Assembly (NCBI GenBank): GCA_037349105.1
Contig: JAYJMM010000039.1
Span: 806,001-870,000 of the forward strand
Source of the DNA: Limnomonas spitsbergensis
Taxonomy: Eukaryota > Chlorophyta > Chlorophyceae > Chlamydomonadales
Length of the DNA: 64,000 nt
Direction: 5' to 3'
Shown piece after piece: positions 40,790 to 50,199 of this stretch; position 1 is the first letter of the stretch; each line of letters begins with the position of its first letter. Under the pieces are notes generated by a model. The model was not told where the DNA came from. It saw only the letters and a program-made list of their open reading frames with translations, and did not search any database. The translations under genes and the position numbers were made by a program.

Positions 40790-42789
40790 TGGTCTGCCCA
40801 GGAAACTCCTCTGGGCTTACCCTCACTCCGCTGTGGCTGTGCTGCAGCTGGGCCTGCGGGGATATCTGCCCCGTCCAGGCGAGCCCGCATCTCCCACTGT
40901 CCAGTCCGCTCTCTCCTTCCTTTGTTGTACTGTGCCTCGCCCTGGCCAAGTCCACTGCTGGCCACCTGCCTCAGGCTTGCTCCTCCTAGGTCCCCCATTT
41001 CCAGGGCGAACTTCTCCCACAGCACCACCTGCTGAGTCAGCACTATGATCTGGTCTTCATCCGTCATACTCAGGTACCCTGGTACTGTGACGACGAATTC
41101 GCTGAGCTTTGCTTTTGTAGCTGCTGGCAGCCCGTCATGAAACATGTGCGAGACTGAGTGTCGCCTGCCAAAGTGGTCCACTGCATCCCTCGAGATCTGC
41201 AGCAACTGCGCTGTTGACAGTACTCTGTGAGCAAACGCCTCCACAGTCTCCTCTGACTTAACTTCCGGATCAAGAGTGGTCTTCACTCCCAACCTGAGGT
41301 TGGAGATAGCTGTCCTCTCCTCTGAGGTTGGCTTCCCCACCTCCGCCTGCACCACCCTGATCCACAGGGTGAGCAGCGACGTCTCTTGGCACTGCTCCCC
41401 CACTGGGGCAGTCCACAGATCCCTGATCTTGTCCACCTCTCTGGCAGCCCTTTCTCCTGCGTGGGGCGCTGCCCTGATGGCCGACATCAGCGGCCCCACA
41501 CACGCAGGCTTGCTGTCCCACAGCTTGACCAGTGACTTCACCAGCATAGCCATATCTGATGGCGATTGGCACGATCCTGTAATCTCCCCTGCTACCACAG
41601 CCAGTGCTGGCGGTTCATCTGACAGCGCCAGTCTGTTGTGTGAACCCCAGTAGCCACAAGCTTGGCAATACGTCCTGGCTGCAACCGCGCCCGGGTGTGA
41701 CATGTCCAGCACCGGCACATTGCCTTGGATAGTGGGAATCTTGGCAAATTTGGCAACGCCTACCAACTGCGAGATCATCTGCTGCTGCAGCTGCAGATTG
41801 TTCCTTGCCTGCTCCCACTCGAGCCTTCTCATTTCCAGGGCACCTGACTCCCGCCTGGCCCCTGGCCCGCGCCTGTCTGCTCTAGTTGACCCTGAATCCT
41901 CTGATCCAGAGTGTGATCCAGATCCATCTCCGCCGCCCCCTGATGGGTTGCGATCCTGCTGGTATCCGCTGTGTCTGTTATCTGGCTCCTCCTGAGCATG
42001 GTTCTCTCCAGACGGCCGTCTGCCTGCCCTGCCTGCGGAGTCTCTGCTCCCTGCAGGTGGTGGCCATCCCGCCTCACTTCTACTCTGCTGCTCCACAGGT
42101 CTGGATCTCCAAGGTTGTGCTCCTCTGTCCGATTCTGCCTGCCCCCTGGGCGGCCCCTGGTTTTGCCAACTTTGCTGCGCTGATCCGCTGTTTCCAGCCT
42201 GCCCCTTGGGCGGCTCCTGGCCCTGCCAGTTTTGCTGCGCTGATCCGCTGTTTCCAGCCTGCCCCCTGGGCGGCTCCTGGCCCTGCCAGTTTTGCTGCGC
42301 TGATTCGCTGTTTCCAACCTGCCCCCTGGGCGGCTCCTGGCCCTGCCAGTTTCGCTGATCCGCGCCGTCTGCCTGCCCCCTGGGCGGCTCTCGGTTCTGC
42401 CGGTCATGTTGCTCTCTGCTGCCTGCCTGCTCCCTAGGTGGCTCCTGGCTGTATCCGCCTGGCTGTTCCGTACTGCCTGCCTGCCCCCTTGGCGGCGCCT
42501 GGTACTGCCTGCCTGGCTGTGTTCCACCAGTATAGTCTTTGGCGTAGGAGTCTGATCGCGTCTCCTCCCTGGCCTCCTGCCTTCTGGGTCCGCTGCTCCT
42601 GGTGCTGCCTGCAGGTTCAACTTCCTGCAGGGTCCCCCTTGCTGGTCCCACTTGTCTGTTCCTCAAGAACTCCTCGATGTGGTCCACTTGCACCTCTTGG
42701 CAAATATTCTCCTTGCCTTCCACTATGTGCAGCAGCGCATATGACTCCTGTCTGCTGGCTCTGCGCGTGTCTACGCCTTGCTCTGCCAT
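40693..42789 (-). CDS. gag: Gag, capsid and zinc-knuckle portion
   Basis: 698 residues, frame -1 relative to the segment upstream (overlap 42771-42789). Seven or so QEPPRGQA-containing units of about 20 residues (42130-42510) are followed by a capsid-like domain (IQGNVPVLDMSHPGAVAA at about 41700, DEDQIIVLTQQVVLWEKFAL at about 41010) homologous to retroelements 1 and 2. It ends in a CCHC knuckle CYQCGSTAHLARDC directly followed by TGA. This knuckle is missing from the pol-less relatives. Confidence 0.8.
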   Translation of the reverse strand: MAEQGVDTRRASRQESYALLHIVEGKENICQEVQVDHIEEFLRNRQVGPARGTLQEVEPAGSTRSSGPRRQEAREETRSDSYAKDYTGGTQPGRQYQAPPRGQAGSTEQPGGYSQEPPREQAGSREQHDRQNREPPRGQADGADQRNWQGQEPPRGQVGNSESAQQNWQGQEPPRGQAGNSGSAQQNWQGQEPPKGQAGNSGSAQQSWQNQGPPRGQAESDRGAQPWRSRPVEQQSRSEAGWPPPAGSRDSAGRAGRRPSGENHAQEEPDNRHSGYQQDRNPSGGGGDGSGSHSGSEDSGSTRADRRGPGARRESGALEMRRLEWEQARNNLQLQQQMISQLVGVAKFAKIPTIQGNVPVLDMSHPGAVAARTYCQACGYWGSHNRLALSDEPPALAVVAGEITGSCQSPSDMAMLVKSLVKLWDSKPACVGPLMSAIRAAPHAGERAAREVDKIRDLWTAPVGEQCQETSLLTLWIRVVQAEVGKPTSEERTAISNLRLGVKTTLDPEVKSEETVEAFAHRVLSTAQLLQISRDAVDHFGRRHSVSHMFHDGLPAATKAKLSEFVVTVPGYLSMTDEDQIIVLTQQVVLWEKFALEMGDLGGASLRQVASSGLGQGEAQYNKGRRERTGQWEMRARLDGADIPAGPAAAQPQRSEGKPRGVSWADQPAAQHNSAGSAMGVTKACYQCGSTAHLARDC

Positions 42790-43877
42790 CCTGGCGAGCG
42801 ACGCCTTTCACTGGCAGCTGGGCTGCTGGCCCTGGGCGCTTCCCCGCCTCTTGGCCGCCCCCTGAGGCTCGGCTCACTGCTGATCTCAAAAACTTCTGAT
42901 CTGGGTATCGGCGTTGGCGCGGCCCTTGCCTGCTGCTGCCACCTTTGGACCTCTCTGAGTTCCTCAGGCCGCTGCGCCACTGTTTCAAATCCTTCCCACT
43001 CTTGATCCTCCTCGTCCTCAGGCTCAGATCCAGGTTCCTCCTGATCTCCTGTCACGCCGTTACACCATTCGTCTGCGAAGGTCTTGACAGCCAGGGCCGC
43101 TTCGTGCTCCGCCCCTCCCTTGGACACCTGTCCAAGGGCGGCTAACAACGTCGCCCTGTCCTGGCCTGTATGGGGAATACCCATCATGGCCTTTGTCGCC
43201 CACTCCCTCAGGTGATGGGCCTTGAACTCCTCAATTGCTGTGACCTGGTCACTGAAATGAGCAAACGTCCTGGAGCAAATCTGCTTCCACAGGTGCGTTG
43301 CCCACAGCAAGATTCTTGCCCAGCCAAACGGCTGCGGCTGTTCCTCTATTGCCTCTTCCACCTTCACCACAGTCCTGGCTCTGGATCTCTCTGGATCTCC
43401 TGAGCTTTCCTCCTGTGCCCAAGCTGGGTTGTGGAAGAATCCATACAGGCTGTCCCTCTTGCTGGTGCCTGTCCGGAACCTGCTGCCCGCTTCTGCCTTG
43501 GATTGCTGCGCCGGTTTACCCACACTGGGTGGAAACCTGGACAGTGGTGTCCCGTAGGCCGTGGAACCTGCTCCTCTTCTAAACAGCATTCTGCGCTGTC
43601 GCAGCTGCTGCACAGGCCTCATCCCTGCCTTGGATCGCTGCACCCTTTCCTCCTGGGCTGGATCTGACATCTCCTCCTCGGATATCAGGTCAGCCCAAGG
43701 CTTTCCCACCGGCACCGCTGAATTTTTAAATGCTGCCAGCGGCTCTGCACTGTCCTGCCAAGTCTGCCTGGTCACCGCTGGCTGGGCACCTGCCCCCTCG
43801 CGCTTGACCACTGCAGGCACTCGCCTGCTTCCCATTTCCTTTCCACCTGGCTGTAATTTGTCATGGCCTGCTAGCCC
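42771..43877 (-). CDS. gag: Gag, matrix-like portion
   Basis: In frame with the N-terminal segment across a single TAG (43880-43878). Contains AVPVGKPWADLISEEEMSDP and the conserved block ATKAMMGIPHTGQDRATLLA (about 43140-43200), both shared with retroelements 1 and 2. It ends at a TAG (42771) where the -1 frame continues as RRASRQES, the sequence expected from retroelement 1. So there is one frameshift and one stop relative to an intact gag. Confidence 0.75.
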   Translation of the reverse strand, partial: GLAGHDKLQPGGKEMGSRRVPAVVKREGAGAQPAVTRQTWQDSAEPLAAFKNSAVPVGKPWADLISEEEMSDPAQEERVQRSKAGMRPVQQLRQRRMLFRRGAGSTAYGTPLSRFPPSVGKPAQQSKAEAGSRFRTGTSKRDSLYGFFHNPAWAQEESSGDPERSRARTVVKVEEAIEEQPQPFGWARILLWATHLWKQICSRTFAHFSDQVTAIEEFKAHHLREWATKAMMGIPHTGQDRATLLAALGQVSKGGAEHEAALAVKTFADEWCNGVTGDQEEPGSEPEDEEDQEWEGFETVAQRPEELREVQRWQQQARAAPTPIPRSEVFEISSEPSLRGRPRGGEAPRASSPAASERRRSPGWQSKA

Positions 43878-44399
43878 CTATGGGTCTGCAGCGCTCTCTG
43901 AACTGTGTTTCGGCTGGCAGGGCTCCACCAATACTCGCTGCGCAACCCTCGTCCCCGTGGACGGAATCTGTTGCGGAGCGGCATCTGGTTCGCTGTCACG
44001 TCGTATGCCGCTGCTCTGGGACACCTCAGCCACCTGATCCAAGATCAGATCCGGGGTTCCCGCCTGCGTCGGACCCTGCTCAAATTCCAGGCTGCTCCTG
44101 GAATCAGCAGGCAGTGGGCCTCCTCGCCCAATGCCTGTCCTTATCACACACACAGCGCCACCGTCCATCATTCCTGCCGCTCTGGGCAGGAAGTGGTCAG
44201 GTCCTGACACCTTGCAGGCCCGTGCGGCCGGATCCACTGGCCCTGCCAGTTTCTCCGCCATCCGCAGGGCTTCCTCTGCAATCAGTGAATCAGCCACCTC
44301 TATCAGGTCTGCACCTGGCTCCAGCCCCCGTACTCGCCCGCTGCGGCGCTGGACGTCGGGGTGCTGGTGCCTATCAGGATGCAGGTTAATCTCTGCCAT
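43878..44399 (-). CDS. gag: Gag N-terminal segment
   Basis: I place the start at the ATG at 44399 because MAEINLHPDRHQHP matches the start of retroelement 1 Gag (MQDAIVDPNRHQHP). The frame is open further upstream to 44522, without support. The segment also shares RTGIGRGG with retroelement 1. It ends at TAG 43878 after ESAADP; the frame then continues into the matrix-like portion. Confidence 0.75.
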   Translation of the reverse strand: MAEINLHPDRHQHPDVQRRSGRVRGLEPGADLIEVADSLIAEEALRMAEKLAGPVDPAARACKVSGPDHFLPRAAGMMDGGAVCVIRTGIGRGGPLPADSRSSLEFEQGPTQAGTPDLILDQVAEVSQSSGIRRDSEPDAAPQQIPSTGTRVAQRVLVEPCQPKHSSESAADP

Positions 44400-45102
44400 T
44401 CCTACAGGCAATTTATACGATCCACACGATTCCTGCAATGTGCTGGCAACACCAGAACAGGATCTGCTAACGCTCAGGCTTCTGCCTCTTGCACCTACTG
44501 CAGCCTGGTGAGGGCTTGCCATTCAGGTCAAGCCGACAGGTACAGCAAAAAACAGGACAGGTCTCTGCCTTCCTGCTTTTTCTTGCTAATAATCAGAATC
44601 TGGCGGAATCCTCCGTCGCCTTCAGCACTTCCCACCTTTCTGGCTGGGTGGCTTCTAGAAGTCGCACGCCCTGCGTGGATGGGGCTTCTTGCTTGGTGCC
44701 CGCTCTGCTCTGCGGTCCTGCGGGGATGCTTTGGCCCACCAAGAAAATTTTAACCTTGGATCTTCTATCCACAAGTTAACTTCTGTCAATGATGACAGAT
44801 TGGATCCACCTGATCACAATCTTCAATCACACAGGTACAAATTGCTGGGTGTATAAATCCACAGCCAATTCTTCAAGCCTCTCCTGGACCCAGCACTGTG
44901 TTGCCACACACAGTGATTTACAGGGTTTAACTTGGCAATCTCTCTCTGGAGATTACCTCAGCCAAATTGCAGTTCAAGCGCCAAATTCCAGGCTGTTTGC
45001 TGACAAGCAAAATTCAAATTTTCGCAGCACAAACACCTTCTGCAGGAACTGGCAAATCAGGCTGATCAGGCTCAATCTACTTCGTCCCTTTCAAAAGGAC
45101 AC
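44400..45102 (-). other. 5' leader of the Gypsy element
   Basis: Noncoding sequence between A1 and the gag start. In an ordinary LTR element B and a primer-binding site would follow A1; here B is absent and I cannot identify a tRNA primer site. Just inside A1 (45070-45100) the sequence is tactt-cgtccctttcaaaaggaca, which resembles an internal A motif (cttttgaaaaggacgaagtaac at 24651-24672), so a short inverted relation may exist. Confidence 0.5.
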
Positions 45103-45728
45103 GCGTTGTGCGCTTCAGGTCCGTGGCGGACTTCTCCCTCACGACAGTGATGGGCGCCTACGGGCAGACTTCGTGACTACTCACTGGCTGCGGGTGCTCA
45201 ACGAGTTAAGCTACTAGATTTGTATTTGTATGTCAGGCAATAGCAAGGGTTGGCGCAGGCCTTCAGGCTGTCTGGTCGCGAACCAGCTAGGCAATCAGGT
45301 GCACTTACCGCGTCACACGCGGTGAGGGTACGGGATCGTAGACTGCGAACTACTTGTTCGGCAGGGATCTCGTTCCTCAACTGAGGTCTTGTTCTCTTGC
45401 TATCTCAGCGGAAGCTGAGGTAGTCTTGACTTGTTGTAGGTACTGACTTAAGGTACAACTCGGGTCTCACGCACTGGGTGACGGCCGGAGCTTGTTACAG
45501 AAGAGGTCTGTCCTTTTGAAAGGGACGAAGTAACTAGTTTAGGCAATTGCCGGGATACAAGGACCTGGTAGGCCCAATTCAAAGTACGGGACAGCTAAAC
45601 CCCTGGCGTAAGCGGGTTTCTAGGTTCCTATTCAAATAAGGAGGATCCGCAGGGAAGCTGCGAAGCCTCCGAGGTCGCAAACTGCGGCCTAAACGGTTTT
45701 GGCACGTATACCGTAATATACCGTGACA
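45103..45728 (-). repeat. Terminal repeat A1
   Basis: Begins TGTCAC on the minus strand at 45728. About 6 differences from A2 over 626 bp. The adjoining B part of an LTR is missing on this side. Confidence 0.85.
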
Positions 45729-45732
45729 ATCA
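45729..45732. other. Target-site duplication ATCA, right copy
   Basis: Second copy of the ATCA at 24016-24019; immediately followed by cacaacaggct, the continuation of the interrupted gag. Confidence 0.85.
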
Positions 45733-46575
45733 CACAACAGGCTAGCGCTGTCGGATGAACCACCGGCGCTGGCCGTGGTGGCAGGGGAAATTATTGGATC
45801 CTGCCAGTTACCCTCGGCCATGGCCATGCTCGTGCGATCCCTGGCCAGGTTGTGGAACAACAAGCCTGCCAGTGTGGGGCCGTTGATGGTGGCCATCAGG
45901 GCAGCGCCCCACGCAGGGGACAGGGCCACCAAGGAGATGGAAAGGATCAGGGGGCAGTGGGCCGCTCCAGCAGAGGAGCAGTGCTGTGAGGTTTCCCTGC
46001 TTACCCTGTGGATCAGGGTGGTTAAGGAGGAGGTGGGGAAGCCGACCTCGGATGAGAGATCCGCGATCACCAACCTCAAGCTGGGAATCAAAACCACCTT
46101 GGATCCAGAGGTCAAGCCAGAGGAGACAGTGGAGGCGTTTGCGCACAGAGTACTGTCCACAGCAGAGCTGCTGCAGATCTCCAGGGATGCAGTGGACTAC
46201 TTTGGCAGAAGGCACTCGGTCTCGCACATGTTCTATGAGGGGCTGCCAGTGGCCACCAGGGTCAAGCTGAGCACGTTCGTGATCACGGTGCCAGGGTACT
46301 TAAGTATGACCGATGAGGAGCAGATCACTGTACTGACGCAGCAGGTGGTGCTGTGGGAGAAGTTCGCCCTGGAAATGGGGGACCTGTCTGTCACAGATCA
46401 CAGGCCTGCGGCAGAAGAGGAGAATGAGACGGAAGAGGGGGAAGAGACAGAAGAGGAGGAAGAGGAGCGAGAGGCTTCTTGGAGGCAGAGACTTTTTGAA
46501 GGAAGATATTCCTTGGATGAAGAGAGGCCATTGTCACCCCGCGAGCGGTCCATAGATGGGCCAAGGTGGCGCTAG
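45733..46575 (+). pseudogene. gag: Gag of retroelement 2, right portion
   Basis: Continuous from HNRLALSDEPP with the capsid-like C-terminal half intact (DEEQITVLTQQVVLWEKFAL). It ends in an acidic Glu-rich tail and RERSIDGPRWR, the same end as retroelement 1 (RERSIEGPWWR). No zinc knuckle. The first part of the gene is at 22206-24019, 21.7 kb away because of the insertion. Confidence 0.85.
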
Positions 46576-47570
46576 GCTTCCAACAAAGAGGAGGAGTCAG
46601 CCCTAGAGGGGCATACGGAGGACGCGGGCTATGGTTAAGCCTAGCCCAGAGCGGCAAGGCTGCTGAGCACTTGACGGTCCCCACGCCGTAACCGACAAGG
46701 AGCGGGCAGGCGCCTGCGTAGCGGAAGATACCTTCAGGCGCAGCGCGGCTTGTCCTAGTACCCGGCAGGCAGTGGGCCGGCGGCCAGCGGGCCGAGGCTG
46801 GAATTGCAAGATTGGAACGGAGGATACGGCAGCGACGTGTTAAAAATTTGTTTCTCAAGAGCCGCAGCAGCAAGGCTGCGGTAGTACATATGCTGGAAGC
46901 GATGGACGACGACACTTGATTTTGTGGAATAGTAATAGTACTGCAGGGGGCAGAGTCCCGCTGCTGCGGCGCACATTTCCTGTGGCCTTGAAGACCAGGC
47001 GGCTATGGCGCAGTGGGACGAGAGCAGCGGTTATACCTAGCCTGGCTTGATGATTCTGATTAACAGCCACATTTGGTGCTGAGCAGCTGAGATGCTTAGA
47101 ATGACGCGCAGTATGTGCGCATTGCTTGCGGAGATTTTGTGATTTTTGCTTTGAAGACAGCCTGAACCAGGCAGATATGTGTATAGCCTGAACCAGGCAG
47201 AGGCGGAGGAGGCCTGAACCAGGCAGATTTGCTTTGATACTTTGATCTTCTGAGGTGTACATATTGCCAGAAGTTTCTTCCTTACAGTACCGACCCCTTT
47301 TTCCGGCTCCCAGCGCATGCCCGATAGGCTTAACGCTGAGGAGCGGGGGGACCAGTGAAGTAGTAGGGGCGGTACCCACGAGACAGGGACACCCAGACTT
47401 TCCCCTAGGCAGAGAGACTTCATGCTAGGGCTGAACCTTACAGTAGCCAGTTAACAGCTCTTGTCTGAAGTACAAGGAGCCTGTTTGTGAGAAGAAGGAC
47501 ACCTCTCTAAGGCGCCTTTGCCGGAGATTACCATATTGGCGCGTTTACTGCTTTATGGTGCGACAACTAG
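46576..47570 (+). repeat. 3' noncoding region and B-like terminus of retroelement 2
   Basis: 46850-47570 is the inverted counterpart of 24869-25690 in the Gypsy element, with the same hairpin, the same ctgcctggttcaggc repeats (three copies, 47160-47235) and the same terminal 220 bp. This shows that the pol-less elements and the methyltransferase element share their 3' end. Confidence 0.8.
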
Positions 47571-48116
47571 AGTGTTTTTGCAGAGAGATTTATGAGTGAC
47601 ATGGCACCTCCCTTGCAGGCCCTCTCACCATGTGGCTGTCGACAGAACCCAAATATCCAGGCTTCCCAACAAACCTGAACCAGCCTCCAGCTGGTGGCCC
47701 AAGCAGCAGGGCTGGCCAAGGTAGGGGCTTTAAGCTAGCTGGGGGGCACAGTGTTGCTGAACTACATCTGAAAGCATTGATAACACAATTACACATAACA
47801 CTGACTGGTTGACAGAAGTGTCACCAACTGCCGATACGCAATAATATCTGATTGTGCACACAAAAGCATCTGCCACAGAATGATCGTCTTAACCAAGCTC
47901 AGTAAAATGACACACATGTATGCAATAAGGTACCACAACACTATTCACCAGAGGATCAGGTCTGCAGGGAGAGTTGGAGTACAATGTGTGTCTTGGCACT
48001 TATTAGGGCTTGCCCCTTCTAGGGTCCCCCAGGGAGGAGCAAGGGAATGCATACTCTCCCTCATCAGTGATACCCTGATCTAGGCTAACAGTAGAATCAG
48101 GGACTAGGGAAGAAGC
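47571..48116. other. Intergenic, no gene supported
   Basis: Host sequence between retroelement 2 and the 3' end of the Pro-rich protein gene. Contains the likely 3' UTR of that gene at its right end. Nothing else recognised. Confidence 0.4.
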
Positions 48117-49867
48117 CTACGCCGTCTGACTGCAGCAGTGGCACAATCTGTATCCATTTGAAGCTGTTGCGCCAGCGCATGTGCCGCTGCCAGATGGATT
48201 GTAATAGCATCTTTCTACTCCGGAGTAGAATACGTTTGGAATACCAGCGCCACTAAAGCCGCCCACACTTTCCACTCCGGAATCCAGACAAAGTTTGGCT
48301 GGGGTTTGGCCCGCGCTCACGAGTGCAGCATACAAGGTGGACTTGGAGGTGATGGTGGCCAAGCCGGCGACATCGCAGGTCGTGTAGGGTGTCAGGACGC
48401 CACATACTGTGTTACAGCTTACTGATCCAGCGGTTGCTAATGACCAGATACATGGTGGTGGGGGAGGAGATGGGGAAGGAGGAGAGGGAGTAGGAGGGCG
48501 AGGAGGAGGGGATGGGGGAGGGCAAGGAGAAGGAGGTGGAGGGAGGGGGTAGGGGGGCAGCGGAGGACCTAGGAAAACAACAGGGGCATGCAAGCATTGA
48601 AGTGATCAGTGACGGAGCTTGAGGGGTTAACTTAGGGTGTCTCATGTAATGTGCATGACAAGCCATGTCATCATTTTCACATGCGAGTATCACAATCTCG
48701 CATGTCATTCATTCATGAGCAAGGTTCACTTACCAGGGGGGGGGGCTTGGCGGCGAAGGGGAGGGAGGGACTGGGGGGGAGAAAATGAACTGAGGGGGAT
48801 GGGGAGGAGAGGGTGCCTGGAGGTATGGGTGGGGAAGGAGCGAGTGGTGGAGATGGAGGGAGTGGAGGGGGAGGGGGGCTAGGGGGCAAGGGTGCTGGGG
48901 GTGAGGGAGAGGGCGGGGGATTGGGTGAGGGGGAGGGAGGGAAAGGGAGAGGGGGAAGGGGGGGGGAGGGAGACGGAGGTAGAGGGAGCCCAGATGGTGC
49001 AGGCGGAGGCGACGGGCTTGGTGGTTGCGGGGAAGGGGTGACGTAGCCAGGGGGGACGGGGGAGGGAAATGGGGAGGGAGGAGGGGAAGGGGGGGAGGGA
49101 GGTACAGGAGGGGGGGGAATGGGAGGTGTTGGGGCTGTGCGGGCACCAAAGAGAGAGTCTGTGCGGATATGTCTAGGGTTGACAGCATTGGGGAACCATT
49201 TTTCTCCAAACCAGCTTACGTAGGTGAAGAACGCATACGGCAGGCAAAGGGTGAAGGTTGAGCAGGTGTTCTTGGTCCAGAACAAGGCTGGGTTGTTGAG
49301 GGTGTTTTGGACGAAGGGTCCACCGGTCACGTTGTAAGCCTCGCCACCAGTCGCGTCGTTGAAGTTCGGGTTGCCGCAGAAGTCAAAGGACAGACAGGCA
49401 CTGAATGTAACTTTGACGCACTCACTGCCATTCATCGCAGACGTCGTGCGAGGCCAGGCACTCGCCTCTATCGTGGCGATGTACACCGTATCAAGTGGGT
49501 TGGAAAGGGACGTGGGTGTCGGCACGAAAAACACTTGGGCGAGGGCGGCAGCCAAGTCGGCCTTAAATGTGAGATGTGCTAGCGGGATTCAAATTGTTGG
49601 CAATTTCAGTGTGGTTCATCCTGATGTATAGCACCCATCGCTGGGGGGGGGAGAAAAGTAAAAGGATGTGCCATTGATGTTATTCACCGTCATTGACATG
49701 TCACGAGTCTCGTTAAGGTTGGCGGATAGCGACATTGGTGGAGACGGTGGAGCGGGTGAGCGCGGAGGGTTGGGAGGACGGGGCTGTTGGGCGTGTGTTG
49801 GAGAGGCTAGCAACGCCATCATCACGGCCACGAGTACCATGAGGCTACCAAAAGATGGGGGCGGCAT
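48117..49867 (-). CDS. Secreted Pro-rich glycoprotein, pherophorin-like layout
   Basis: ATG at 49867; the first exon begins MPPPSFGSLMVLVAVMMALL and ASPTHAQ, a clear signal peptide, with a Pro-rich stretch. After a short intron (about 49570-49630, limits uncertain) the second exon encodes a Cys-containing globular domain (CVKVTFSACLSFDFCGNPNF, CSTFTLCLPYAFF) and a long PPSP/PPPP rod. A well-formed intron follows (donor gtaagt at 48733, acceptor tttcctag ending at 48569). The last exon holds more Pro repeats and a Cys-rich C-terminal domain (CNTVCGVLTPYTTCD ... CYYNPSGSGTC ... LCHCC), stop at 48117. The reading phase across the second intron does not match as read; the 10-bp C run just before the donor may be miscounted. 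The layout (signal, globular, Pro rod, globular) is that of algal extracellular matrix hydroxyproline-rich glycoproteins. I do not claim a specific pherophorin family. Confidence 0.75.
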
Positions 49868-50199
49868 GGCAGATATCCGTCACACCGTGGGAGAAAACTG
49901 TGCATAATAGGAAACATGAACTGTCATTATAACGGTGTGGCTCACAGATGGGCTGGCAAACAGGCGACAACCAACGCAGAATTTGGAGACTCACGGTACA
50001 TCCTACCTTTTGTATGCTCAAGATGCAGCTGTTGTTTGTCAGTGTCGGCTGAATGGCATCGGTGGGGGGGGGGGGGGGGGGAGCGAGGAAGGGAAGTTGT
50101 GTTGCCGCTTGAAAGTAGGGTCGATATTGTAAATGTAATGGCGGCCCTCATGACCGTCAATTTATCGTGTTTGTGCCTCATGTTTTAGGCGTACGGCAC
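49868..50199. promoter_or_regulatory. Upstream region of the Pro-rich gene
   Basis: Non-coding; would hold the promoter and 5' UTR of the minus-strand glycoprotein gene. A G run occurs at about 50063-50080. No specific promoter element identified. Confidence 0.3.

Larger units (their letters stand above)
24020..45728 (-). mobile_element. 21.7-kb Ty3/Gypsy element with DNA methyltransferase and split direct repeats
   Basis: Edges are exact: TGTCGC at 24020, GTGACA at 45728, flanked by ATCA duplications inside another element's gag. Read on the minus strand the order is A1 (45728-45103), leader, gag in pieces (44399-40693), protease-type ORF (40345-38411), an inserted fragment of opposite strand (38410-37274), three further ORFs with zinc knuckles (37266-31545), pol (31447-26486), PHD finger (26485-25904), 3' region, B1 (25090-24869), A2 (24866-24241), B2 (24240-24020). 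It is two to four times longer than most Ty3/Gypsy elements. A1 and A2 differ at about 6 of 626 positions, so the insertion is recent, yet the coding region carries several stops and frameshifts. Confidence 0.85.
45729..47570 (+). mobile_element. Retroelement 2, right part
   Basis: Continues the gag cut at 24019, then a 3' noncoding region with ctgcctggttcaggc repeats (inverted relative to 25217-25375) and the B-like end ctgctttatggtgcgaca at 47570. No pol is present. The boundary after 47570 (actagagtg) is unrelated to the flank of retroelement 1. Confidence 0.8.

Noticed and set aside
42760..42800. Programmed -1 frameshift between the gag segments
   Set aside because: No X-XXY-YYZ heptamer seen in the overlap; a plain indel explains it equally well.
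26486..43880. Reassigned TAG/TGA codons (alternative genetic code)
   Set aside because: Host exons and the intact 2389-residue gag have no internal TAG/TGA, and other genes here end at these codons.
24020..45728. Tyrosine recombinase expected from the split-direct-repeat layout
   Set aside because: No R-H-R-Y type domain seen in any ORF of the element; integrase is of DDE type and a 4-bp target duplication is present.
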